DNA of 64,000 nucleotides from the NCBI GenBank assembly GCA_047967505.1, contig CM106539.1; one strand, given 5' to 3'. Within the stretch, counting starts at the first letter, position 1. The number at the start of each line of letters is the position of its first letter. The translations under genes and the position numbers were made by a program. A model generated the notes under the pieces. The model was not told the origin of the DNA. It searched no databases and saw nothing but the letters and a program-made list of their open reading frames with translations. The stretch comes from Dipteris shenzhenensis (taxonomy: Eukaryota; Polypodiophyta; Polypodiopsida; Gleicheniales). Positions 10,292 through 20,100 of this stretch are shown piece after piece.

Positions 10292-11038
10292 CACTAAATT
10301 ACCCTTGGGATAATTTTGGGTTGGGATTAATTAAAATGTAAAAAAGAGTGGTACGAAGACCTTAGGTCCTAGGGTAGGACATTCACAACGCTATGTCATG
10401 GATACGGGTTATAGGTTTTAAGGGGCCAGATGATGTGGCAAGGCCCCACATACATCCATCATGGATGAATGGGATGGTTGCCACATGGCACCATTCTATT
10501 CTATTGGTCTCGTGTGGCCTTGCCTTATGTCACATATACATTCACTCACCATCTCAGGGTAGCCAATCAGTTCCAAGCATTGTATTAGTGCATGTGTTTG
10601 GTAGCATTCTAATCAGGTACACTGTGTCAGTGCACCTCTTAGGATGGGGCTGAAGCTTTGGCTTTTGTGAGAAGCCACTTGGAAGCTTCTCCCTCACCTC
10701 CACACCTCCTCGGTGTGCTTTATTTGGGGTTCATTGTGCATTTGCAGTTGACTTGCTGCATTTTCAGTTGTTAGCTTTCAAAATCATAGCTAGTGTTGGC
10801 ATTTCAGTTTTGCAGCAATTCACGTGTGGATCTATTGCTACCTGTGTGTGGAGGGCACTGTAGTCTAGCAGGCCCTCGTTTTAACTGATAGACAAGAGAT
10901 GATTAACTCTAACAGCCACATCATGTGGTCCCTTAAAAATCTCTAACCCTATCCAGGACATAACTTTATGGATGCCCTACCCTAGGACTCAAGGTCTACC
11001 TATCACTCTTTTTGGCCTGCCCTGCGTTGGCCTTAGTG
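10292..11038. mobile_element. non-autonomous element with about 100-bp terminal inverted repeats
   Basis: The left arm (10341-10440) and right arm (10914-11013) are imperfect reverse complements. Shared blocks include AAAAAGAGTG, GTCCTAGGGTAGG, CTATGTC/TTATGTC and GATGTGGC. Outside the arms, CACTAA (10292) pairs with TTAGTG (ending 11038), which recalls CACTA-type ends. The adjacent 3 bases (AGT and ATC) do not match, so the exact ends and the superfamily are uncertain. The roughly 470-bp centre has no credible ORF. It is a MITE-like or fold-back element. Confidence 0.65.
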
Positions 11039-11254
11039 ATCGTTTCCTCGAAAGGGAATGTTGCCCATTTGAACACGTGTCCAGCCGCTTGGTCTGATTG
11101 GCTGAGTTGGTGGGGGAGTTCATGTTCCGCCACGTAAGGTGACTACTTGCATGGCTTTCAGTGCATGACTCTTCTGCATTACAAGGCCCTCTTGTGGAAG
11201 TGACGGTGATTTCTGCACAAATGGTGGGAATTGTGGACCTTCATCTCCTCCTTT
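11039..11254. other. unassigned sequence between the inverted-repeat element and the 5' LTR
   Basis: No gene seen. Its last five bases, CCTTT (11250-11254), are the left target-site duplication of the LTR element that follows. Confidence 0.6.
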
Positions 11255-12336
11255 TGTTGGAATGGTCACCTCCCCATCTGTGAGCCCCCAAATGAGGAGT
11301 GCATCGGGGGGTGGACCATAGGTGGAATGGCCTGCCACATGGACAGCATCTTGGCTGTCATGTGGGCAGGAGACTCATGGTGGAGAGGGGACTGCCACAT
11401 GGGCAGCACATGGGCTGCCATGTGGGCAGCACATAGCAAAGGGCAGAGGCTGCCACATGGGCAGCACACAGGCTGCCATGTGGGCAGCTATCAAGGCAGG
11501 TAGTCTCAGGGAAGATTTGCCTACATGGCGGACCAGGAGGCAGGGACAATGGATAAGTGTGTGATCTGCAACAGCAGCCTGGCAGAGGTGCAGCATGGTG
11601 TGTATGTACGGGCTGGAACAGGCCCCTAACAGAGGCACACAGGAAGCGGAACGGAGTCTGCATGTTTCACAACAATGGGCGCCTGCAAAGGGCAGCACAT
11701 GGGCTGCAAAAGAGCCATGACAGGGCAGCAATATGCCACACCAGTGGCGGGCTGCCACGTGGCAAGGCAGGCCAGAAAGGGGCAGCCAATGGGCTGCCTA
11801 CTGGTCGGTTTACAGACCCATTGGTTCAAAAGGAGGGGCCTTGGGCCTCCTCACTCATTCTCTAGAGCAGAATAAGACCTACCCTTGGAGCCTATTCCTG
11901 GAGGACCAGGAGAGCAGGAAGAGCTGCAGACTAAGCTTGAAGGGCTGCCTACCTAGGCTGAGTATAGGCAGCAAGGTAGAGAGAACCATTGTGGACAGAG
12001 AGTCTACTGCACTCGAGGTGGAGCACGCGGGCTTAGTGTTCTAGAGATATCCGGCAGATAGTAGAAGTACCTTGTGGTAAGATCAAAGGACCACGCTGTG
12101 GTGGGACTTTGGATCTCTCTCTTTTGTGTTGTGTCCATAGCTTTGGACGGAAATATATTCTTTTGGTGGTTTCTATATCTGGCTGGATCATTGTCTATTT
12201 ACTGGTCTGGCACATCAATTTCATGCACATAAGTTTAAGAAGTTTGTGATTCCACTCCCCACACACAATGTGTGAGCTCCTGGGCTATTCTATCAGTCTT
12301 CCGTTGTGCGTACCCTCTGTTGGTCGATTTCTAACA
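11255..12336 (+). repeat. 5' LTR of the gag-only element (TATA region deleted)
   Basis: It starts TGTTGGAATGG and ends TTTCTAACA. The interior is rich in short palindromic units around CTGCCACATGGGCAGC. Around 11818-11832 it reads CCCATTGGTTCAAAAGGAGG, where the 3' LTR has an extra stretch of roughly 85 bases that includes CTATAAAAGG. This copy has therefore lost the likely core promoter. ORFs within the LTR are low-complexity artefacts of the GC-rich repeats. Confidence 0.93.
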
Positions 12337-12353
12337 TGGTATCATAGCCAAAG
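12337..12353 (+). other. primer-binding site
   Basis: TGGTATCATAGCCAAAG directly abuts the 5' LTR. It resembles the standard plant copia site, TGGTATCAGAGC, complementary to the 3' end of initiator Met-tRNA. Confidence 0.85.
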
Positions 12354-12560
12354 TAGGAGGCTCACAAGTGTGGGAGCTTGAAGGCAGGGACCTTGCTGAA
12401 GGACGACCTTGATTCAGAGGCTTTTGGGAATCGACTTCCACGACTGGAGGACAGTGCCCTTGCGAGAAGGAGGGTGACTCAGGTTCAATCAGGTGCATAC
12501 AAACTTCTAGTCTACAGAAGGTTGAGTTTGTTCGACTTTGCTGTGTGTTAAGTAGTAGAG

Positions 12561-12875
12561 ATGTCGATTTCAGAAGCCTCTTCAGCCCCTTCTCTCCCTT
12601 CCTCTTGCCCCAGATTTCTTTCTTTCACCTTTTCTAACTTTGGAGAGTCTGGGAAACTGGATGGGACAAATAATTCTATTTGGAAGGTTGAAGATCCGGA
12701 GTCGTTTAGTGGCTCGGAAGCTGTGGAAACTGACAACGGGAGTGGAGGCGAAGCCAAAGGATATGGTGGACAACAAGGGGGGGATACTCATACCAGTAGA
12801 TGGAGAGGAGCTCGAAGCTTGGGAAGATAGAGATGCCCATGCCCTGGCATTGATCATAGGGACTACAGCAGAGTT
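12561..12875 (+). pseudogene. gag 5' part (copia type), interrupted by the nested element
   Basis: It starts at ATG 12561 and carries the typical copia gag N-terminal motif KLDGTNNSIWK. A one-base frameshift near 12685 then moves the conserved reading into the next frame (LWKLTTGVEAKPKD, then EELEAWEDRDAHALALI). The gene breaks off at 12875-12880, where the nested copia element inserted, and resumes at about 18549. Confidence 0.85.
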
Positions 12876-12880
12876 TGTCC

Positions 12881-13134
12881 TGCAGGCTCAAGGAAGCGGA
12901 AGGAGGTACAAACGTGGAGCAGAACGCTGAAAGCCATCACATCAACAACTAACAAATGAAAGTACAAAGTACAAAATAAAGGGGAACCCTAGGACAGTGT
13001 CCTAGTGGTACCACTAGTACTAGGTGTCATAAGACACTAAAAATACTAGGTGACCTAAGTGCCAATAATTAAAGCTACATGGCACATACCAGGGCCTAGA
13101 GGGCATCAATACGACAGGGAGATGATGGCCTACA
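12881..13134 (-). repeat. 3' LTR of the nested copia element
   Basis: It is preceded, in minus-strand sense, by the purine-rich ATGGAGGGGTGTT (13135-13147). It matches 18290-18543 with only scattered substitutions and contains the direct-repeat pair ACTAGTACTAGGTG / ACTAGGTGACC. Confidence 0.92.
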
Positions 13135-13261
13135 AACACCCCTCCATGGTATGGGCTGAAGTATTCTCATAACGTCTCAGAATACCTAGTATTTTGTGGT
13201 CATGGTGGCACATATTCATCCCAAGGGATATAGCCACCTATGAATGTACAAGGTAGCCAGA

Positions 13262-13800
13262 TCATGTAACAAAGGGAACCAAGTGTAAAGCCTGTCGAAA
13301 GACTTCAAACTTGGGACGAGGAAGTGCCTTCGTAAAAAGATCTGCTATGTTGTCCTCTGTGGGAAGGTAGGACAACTCTATGTCTCCTACTGACAACCGC
13401 TCTCGAACATAATGATAGTGAACCTCAATGTGCTTGGTACACGCATGAAACACTGGATTATGCGCAATAGCCAAAGCACTCTGGTTGTCAGTGTATACCA
13501 TCTGGCGGATACCAAGATCTTCAAGTAACTGTCGAAGCCAGACACACTCTCCTATAGCGGTGAAGGCTGCCTTGTACTCAGCCTCACAGCTGGATGTGGC
13601 AACTGTTGGTTGCTTCTTGCTGAGCCAAGAGATACATGAACTGCCAAACAAAAAACAGTTGCCGGTATGTGACACTCTGGTGTCGGAACAGCCTGCCCAG
13701 TCACTATCCGTGTAAGCATGCATGGTAAGTGAACCCTGATCACCATAGAAGAGGGCTAAATCCTGACTGCCACTGAGATATCTAAAGACTCTCTTTGCTG
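13262..13800 (-). pseudogene. copia RNase H and pol C-terminus
   Basis: In minus-strand sense the region reads as the conserved copia RNase H: AYTDSDWAGC, SWLSKKQPTVATSSCEAEY, VYTDNQSALAIA and the terminal block ADLFTKALPRPKFE. It ends with a stop at 13262. The catalytic acidic residues appear to be present, but the upstream connection to the reverse transcriptase is broken by stops around 13830-14045. Confidence 0.92.
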
Positions 13801-13833
13801 CCTGCCAATGTTCATGTGCATGAACCTGCTAAG

Positions 13834-15728
13834 CTAGGATACTGCATACTGTAAGTCAGGTTTGGTGTGGCACAAGTAAATGCGACATCCAACAACTTGC
13901 TGGTAAAGAGTGATATCACATGGTGGGCTCCCATCATGAGCTGAAAATTTGAAGCCAAGGTCCACAGGAGTAGAGATTGGCTTGCAATCCTCAAACTGAA
14001 AATGATCAAGGAGCTGTCCAATATAGTTGGACTGTGTCATTATAATACCCCCTCAACATGAGCAAACTGAATGCCCAAATAATAGTGCAACTGTCCCATG
14101 TCTGACATTTCATAAGCTTGCTGCAAACCAGCCTTGAAAGCTGCAATATGCTGAGTATCAGGGCCTGTGATCAGCATGTCATCCACATATAAAATCAGCA
14201 CTAAAAAATCAGATTCACTCCCACAGACATAAAGAGTGGGCTTTGTTGGGCTATTCTGAAAACCAAGGGACAGTAAGTGTGCATGAATTTTAGCATACCA
14301 TGCCCTGGGTGCCTGTTTCAAACCATAAAGGGCTTTTCTCAGCTGGCATACCTTGTTTTCAGAGCCAACAACCTCAAAGCCAGGAGGTTGTGTCACATAA
14401 ACTTCTTCCTGTAGATCCCCATGAAGAAAGGCAGTCTTGATGTCAAGCTGGTGCACTTACCAATGGTGATGGGCTGCAATGGCAATGACACATCTGATAG
14501 TAGTAATCCTGGAAGTGGGAGCAAAGGTCTCCTCAAAGTCAATGCCTTGTTGTTGGGCATACCCTTTTGCAACAAGACGGGCTTTGTGTCGATCTATGCT
14601 GCCATCAAATTTCTTTTTTAATTTGTAGACCCACCGAGTACCAATGGCATGCTTGTCAGGAGGTAGATCTACTAATTCCCATGTGTCATTTTTGGCAATA
14701 GATTGCAGCTCAGCTCTCATTGCATCCATCCACTCTTTGCTTTCAAATGCATCTTTATGGCACAAAGGCTCTTCATTGGAAGCTGTAGCAAGGAGTAAAA
14801 ACTCAAGAAAGTGACCATGCATCTGTCTATTCCCTGATCTTGTCCGGGCAGCAAGAGGTTGATCTTGTTTGCTGTCCCTCAATGTGTCAAGAAGCCATCT
14901 GGGAACTTGCCTTTGCTGTCTATTGATGGCTCTTTCTTCAATCGCTGCATCATGAATATTGGGATCATTTTGTGCTGGAAGAGGAACCTGCAAATCAGCA
15001 TGGGTTGCTGGCTGATCATTGCTTGTTGGAGGGCCTGCAGGAGGCTCATGTTGCTGGTCAAAGTCCCCCCCTGAGGGAAGAAGAGGTAACCAAGAGTCAA
15101 AGGCATCAAACATGTCAACTTCTGGCTTAGCTTTGCAGTCCACAAGAGGAGAAGCTGAATGTTCAGCAAAGATTACACCTCTACTGACAATAATCTTCCC
15201 AGTATTTGGTTGGTACAACCGATATCCTCTGCTCTCCTGGCTGTAACCAATAAATATGCATTTGATTGCCTTATCATCAAGCTTATGTCTCAGCTGAGAT
15301 GGTACATGGACATATGCAAGAGACCCAAAAACTCTCATGTGTGAAAGTGAAGGCTTCTTGCCTTTCCATGCTTCATAAGGTGTACCAGTCCTCAATGCCC
15401 TTGTAGGTGATCTATTCAGCACATAGTTAGCACACATCACTGCATCAAGCCAAAATTTATTGGGCAAGGACTTGGCCCATCTGGCCATCTCCATAGTGGA
15501 CCTGCTCTTTCTTTCAGGAACAAGATTATGCTGAGGAGTGTAAGGAGTAGTGCATGAGTGAACAATGCCCCGTGAAGCCAAAAATGCATCAAACTCCTTC
15601 GACATATACTCTCCCCCCCTATCTGTGTTGAGGGTGACAAGCTTGCATCCTGATTCATTCTCAACCATATTCAGCCACCTCTGAAAGCATGAGAACACTT
15701 CTTGGCTTTTAAAGCATATACCCAGCAA
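13834..15728 (-). pseudogene. copia integrase C-terminal part and reverse transcriptase
   Basis: 15728 to 14457 is open and covers the integrase motif with the second Asp (NTDRGGEY), the Glu motif (PERKSRS), the integrase C-terminal region (GTPYEAWKGKKPSLSHMRVFG) and the start of the reverse transcriptase (WELVDLPPDKHAIGTRWVYK). A TAA at about 14454-14456, where Gln is expected, separates the next block (14456 to 14040), which holds the RT core QLDIKTAFLHGDL and the YVDD active site (14178-14189). A further stop and frameshift lead into the connection region (13834-14040). Confidence 0.93.
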
Positions 15729-16412
15729 TATCTTGTGAAGTCATCAATTAGAGTCATGAAATATTTGTACCCACCAATGGCATTTGTCCTCATTGGGCCA
15801 GAAACATCACTGTGCACTAGCTGCAATTTCCTTTGTGAGAATTTTGGACAATCTTTTTGAAAAGGAAACCAATGCATCTTACCCAAAAGACAACCCTCAC
15901 ACACATTTGGAAACTGTGTGAGTTTGAGGTACATCATTTGCCATGCCCTGTGAATGTAACTTGGCAAGAGCTCTATAATTTAGATGACCCATTCTCTCAT
16001 GCCAAAGATGAGTTTCAGCAAGCTGTGAATCTGAAATAGCAAATGCTTCAATAGAAAGCGCAGCTGAGTGATAATCAAGGTGATAAAGCTCCTTTTTCAA
16101 AGTGCTAATGAGAACTATGTCATTGTCATCACGAAGATCATATACTAGGCATCTGCATCCATAAAAAATCACTCTGATACCTGAAGTGGCAATTGCTGAA
16201 ATTGAAATCAAGTTTACTTCAATTCCAGGCACAAAAAGAACATTTGTCAAAGTGACAAGATGGCTTGAAATGGATGTGAGCTACACATCTCCAATTCCTT
16301 TTATAGCATAGGAAGCATTATTAGCACATGTGACAGTCCCCCCTTGAGGTGCATTAGCCAAGGGATGAAACTACTGTCTGCAAGAGGTTACGTGCTTGGA
16401 AGCACCACTATC
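15671..16412 (-). pseudogene. copia protease and integrase N-terminal part
   Basis: The aspartic protease motif DSGAS is encoded at 16398-16412 (minus strand) but lies in a frame with two stops (one a TAG where Gln is expected). It is followed by the GAG-pre-integrase zinc-binding region (LWHERMGHLNYRALAKLH, then CEGCLLGKMH) and the first integrase Asp (HSDVSGPM). Two frameshifts, near 15900 and 15700, separate these blocks from the downstream integrase. Confidence 0.88.
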
Positions 16413-16452
16413 AAAATACCAAGACTGAGCATCATTAGCAGAAAAGAATGCA

Positions 16453-17471
16453 TCAACAATGGAAAGCCCATGCCCAATCATCCTGGAGAGCATGTGCGTG
16501 TGAGGCATCTGCTGGCTCATGAGATTCAATTGCATGTGAGGCATTTACTGTCAATCCTGCTTTCTTCTTCTCCGAAGCAATACGCTTCCTGCATTCTGAG
16601 ATTTCATGCCTGGCTAGTGACAATAGTTGCATCTTTTCTTCTTTGACTTTATCTGCTGTATTTTGATATACATTGGAGGAATTGCCACTGTTAGGCGCAT
16701 ATTTAGGCTTGCCCATAGGCTTGGAAGCCTTGCCTTTCCTTTCTGCTGTGAAGCAAATGCATGATTAGGAATAGTAGCTTGCCTATTAGCACGACTTTGC
16801 TCTTCCTGCAAAAGCAAAGTGACTAACTAATCAAATGAATAGTGATCAGGATTTCCATTGGCTACAAGTGTAAGGGTTGTAGCAAACCCTTGATATGTGT
16901 CTGGTAGTCCATTTAATGTAGTGCTAACAAGCTGAGAATTAGGCACCACTTCATCAATATTTGCAAGTTGCTCCATGAGGTCCGTGACCTTTGTTAAATA
17001 TGTATCCATTGAGTCTCTTTCCTGCATGCTGAGTTCTTGCAATTGTCTTCTCAAATACGCAACCCGTGCCTCATTGTGAACTTGATAAAGAGAAGCTAGC
17101 TTATCCCAAGCATCCTTTGCTGTCCTGCATGACCAGATTTTGTGGAATAATGATTCTCTTGCATGATAAGGCAATACATGAGTGCATTTGCATCTCTGGA
17201 GTCCCATCTGATCTGATCCTGAGTAGTAGTAGTAGTGACAGGAGTACTAGAGGAAGAAGAGTTGGGAAGATTCCCCCTGGAGGAGTGCCAGCAGAGTAGG
17301 GGCAGCCACTTGAGCATTCACTGGCCTCAAATCAATACCTGAAACAATATTCCAAAAGTTTCTTGCAACTAGGATATGCTTCATAAGGTAGGATCACATA
17401 GGAGAGTTGGTGCCATCCAACTTATCATCTTCACAGAGAACGCCAAACAAATCATTATTGTTGCTAGCCAT
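16453..17471 (-). pseudogene. copia gag of the nested element
   Basis: A start ATG at 17471 (minus) opens a short N-terminus with the DKLDGTN motif. A TGA follows where Trp is expected (about 17399-17401). The body (17207 to 16827) matches the copia gag (UBN2) pattern: LASLYQVHNEARVAYLRRQL, MDTYLTKVTDLMEQLA, STTLNGLPDTYQGF. A TAG where Gln is expected then breaks the frame at 16827. The zinc knuckle CX2CX4HX4C is split by a frameshift near 16620. Confidence 0.87.
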
Positions 17472-17499
17472 TGTAAAAAGCATAAGTAAAATTGCACTG

Positions 17500-18289
17500 A
17501 CCAAGTAATGCAAAAGTAGCCTCAAGGCTTTTAACTGCAAATGTGACCAAATGAGATCACTGCAAATAGAAGCTAAGGCAAAAACCCCACAATCTGAAAG
17601 GGCAAAATGGTCAAAAAGAGGGCAAATATGGAAAAGCCCCAAATTAAGTTGCGTGACCAAATGTCCTGCAATGTCTTGCAATTTCTTGTCAATTTCATTG
17701 AAAACCGCCAATTTCAAATCAAAGAAGGTAAATGTCATTGCTATTTGAGCAAATGTGGCAAAATAACCTGCAAATCTGAGAATATCTTGCAATCTGACTG
17801 CAATGTCTTGTAAAAATGCCAAAATAGACCAATCTGACTGCTAAAGATAGCAAATGTCAGATTCTCTCACTCAAATTGAGAGAAAAAGTACCTGCAAATC
17901 TTCCAAAGGCCTTGTCCTTGGCAAAATTGAAGCTCAATGTAAAAAGCCCCAATTTCTAAAGGGGCAAATTGCAGCAAAAGAAGCCAAATTAAGGAAAAGG
18001 CCCAAAAAATAAATTGCTGCAAATTGACAATTTGACGTCAAAGCACTCAAAAGCCCTAATTTTGTCGATGAAATTGAGCCAACAAATGGCAAATATTGCA
18101 AAAGCCCAAAAAATGTGACCGAAGGAGCAAATGTCACTGCAAAACCTGCAAATGTGACACGAGCCTCAAATTTCATTGTCCTGATAATATAACTACAAAC
18201 CTGCAAATTTGAGCCAATGGGGTGCAAAGGTGAACGAAGAATTTTGCAAGTTGTACTGCCCCACGCAAGTTGTGCGGATGAATGCCCAA
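17500..18289 (-). other. long leader of the nested copia element with recurrent GCAAAT motif
   Basis: Between the 5' LTR and gag is about 800 bases without a credible ORF. Read on the plus strand, GCAAAT, TGCAAA or CTGCAAA recurs at least a dozen times (for example 17539, 17569, 17765, 17899, 18007, 18137, 18203). The segment next to the LTR (minus strand ATTGGGCATTCATCC) is where the primer-binding site should be, but it does not match initiator Met-tRNA. Confidence 0.6.
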
Positions 18290-18543
18290 TGTAGGCTCAA
18301 GGCAACGGAAGGAGGTACAAACGTGGAGCAGAACGCTGGAAGCCGTCACATCAACAACTAACCAATGAAAGTACAAAGTACAAAATAAAGGAAAACCCTA
18401 GGATAGTGTCCTAGTGATACCACTAGTACTAGGTGTCATAAGACACTAAAAGTACTAGGTGACCTAAGTGCCAATAACTAAAGCTACATGGCACATACCA
18501 GGGCCCAGAGGGCATCAATATGACATGGAGATGATGGCCTACA
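18290..18543 (-). repeat. 5' LTR of the nested copia element
   Basis: Same length (254 bp) and nearly the same sequence as 12881-13134. It starts, on the minus strand, with TGTAGGCCATCATCTCC. Confidence 0.92.
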
Positions 18544-18548
18544 TGTGC

Positions 18549-19141
18549 TTCCTCGGACCTAGATAGCGGACACGTCAGTAGAGGCGTGGTCCATTCTGAA
18601 GGATCTGCACGAGACAAATAACACATCTTGGATCTTGCTTCTTCAGCATCAGCTCTACAACCTGGATATGAATGAGGGAGATTCGGTATATGACCACTTG
18701 ACGAAGGTCAAGGTGGTGAGGGATCAACTAGCATCGGTTGGTCAAAAGGTGGACTCCTGCCAGTTGGCCTTGATGGTATTGAGGAGGCTACCACGGAGTT
18801 TCAGAAGCTTCGTTACAACTGTGACAGCAGGATAGAGGACCAAACCTCTGACTTTTGAGGAGTTGGGTCCATTACTGCTCCACTAAGAAGCTAGGGAGAA
18901 GCTCTATAACAACGACAAATATGACAAGGCGTTGTTGGCAAAGGGAAGGGCAAGCCTAACGGTGGCAAGTCCCGAGAGGGATGACTCTGATGACGAGAAC
19001 ACTTCCAAGACGAAGAAGCAGAAGAAGTGCTTCTATTGTGACATGCCAGGCCATTTTGCAAAGGATTGCAAAAAGAAGGCGGCGGATCAAACAAACAAGG
19101 AGCCCGACTCAGATTCAGAGGGACACAAAAGCCAAAGCTAA
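18549..19141 (+). pseudogene. gag 3' part of the outer element, with zinc knuckle
   Basis: The frame resumes after the nested insertion with EAWSILKDLH and QHQLYNLDMNEGDSVYDHL, typical of copia gag. TAG and TAA stops occur near 18835 and 18885. The end carries a CX2CX4HX4C zinc knuckle (19028-19069, CFYCDMPGHFAKDC) in a Lys-rich context, and the frame closes at 19141. A protease motif does not follow. Confidence 0.88.
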
Positions 19142-19162
19142 TGTGGTAACGAAGAACTATTC

Positions 19163-20089
19163 TTGGTGACATCTCCGTGTGTTACTGAGGTCAGATATGC
19201 TGACCTAGAAGCCACAATGAAGATGTCTGACATCTTAATGTGGGTTGACGAGGAGTCAGAAACCTTTGTGAAGGTGAAGGATAGCATGGAGTGCTTGGGA
19301 TCTTTCAGGCGCGTGGTTGTTGATACTGACATGAGGGTGGATACCATGGAGTGCCCTAGGATTTCATGCACAGGTGGTTGCTATCATTTAGAAGGGGGTA
19401 GTACAGGATTGCAATGGTTACTGGTATGTGCCTCGATGAGGTGCATGGTTTTCTTTCAGAGCAAGCACACAGGCAGTACGACGATCTGGTATGTACTTGA
19501 TGTTCTTGATTTGAGCCTTTATAGCATGTTGTGGAGAGAATCTTCTCTTCATTTGTCTTAGGTAATGCGAGATTGGAAGGAATTGGCCTTCTTCGAAGGC
19601 AGAATGGGAAGTGTGGGTGCTTCTTCAAATCTCGGACACAGATTGTTGGAAGGTGATGGACAAGGTGTACTGAAGCCAGAAGAGTACCTGCTTGAGAGCT
19701 TAGTGAGAGTTCGTGGTCTAGGTTATCTGGAGATATTCTTTTGTTGCAGACCTTGCCAAAGGAAGGACGGGTTGAAACAGACCCATGGTGCCTGGAAGAC
19801 TCCAGGTTGTTCACTCATTATTAGGGCGACAGCTGGAAGATCGTGGCGTCTAGATTGCTCAAGTCCAAAGGCGGGAATGTGATTGAAGGTGGTGGTGCCA
19901 GGAGGTGGTACGAGAGGTGGACCCGTGTACCAGGATGGTGTGAGGAAGCGGAACCAGACCTAGTGGAGCAGGAGCCACTGGATGAAAAGCCAAGAAAAGA
20001 TTTATACATCGAAATGTTCCAGAGGACTACGACCGGGGAGTTACTGGAGCATCGTCATCGACGTGTTGGCATTGGGCCTGGATGTGTCG
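19163..20089 (+). other. internal region of the outer element without recognisable pol
   Basis: Several open stretches (19163-19561, 19565-19882, 19843-20163) follow gag but match no protease, integrase or reverse transcriptase motif. One block (VEWDEE/DMRVDTMECPR-like) is acidic. It is probably the highly decayed or replaced remainder of pol, or sequence specific to a non-autonomous lineage. Confidence 0.4.
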
Positions 20090-20100
20090 GTGAGAGGGGG
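20090..20100 (+). other. polypurine tract
   Basis: GTGAGAGGGGG lies directly before the 3' LTR, at the usual position for plus-strand priming. Confidence 0.85.

Larger units (their letters stand above)
12881..18543 (-). mobile_element. Ty1/copia retrotransposon nested in opposite orientation
   Basis: 254-bp LTRs at 12881-13134 and 18290-18543 are nearly identical and have short inverted ends (TGTAGGC/GCCTACA read on the minus strand). The flanks TGTCC (12876-12880) and TGTGC (18544-18548) are a probable 5-bp target duplication with one change. On the minus strand the order is 5' LTR, a long leader, gag, protease, integrase, reverse transcriptase, RNase H, polypurine tract and 3' LTR, which is the copia order. 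All genes carry stops or frameshifts, so it cannot move on its own. LTR similarity implies it is younger than its host element. Confidence 0.93.

Noticed and set aside
10292-10300. Firm CACTA superfamily assignment of the inverted-repeat element
   Set aside because: The 3 bases outside the putative ends do not match and no CACTA transposase is present.
11120-11865. Multiple Cys/His/Trp-rich ORFs on both strands of the LTR
   Set aside because: They arise from CTGCCACATGGGCAGC repeats; the same pattern recurs in the 3' LTR and is not conserved as protein.
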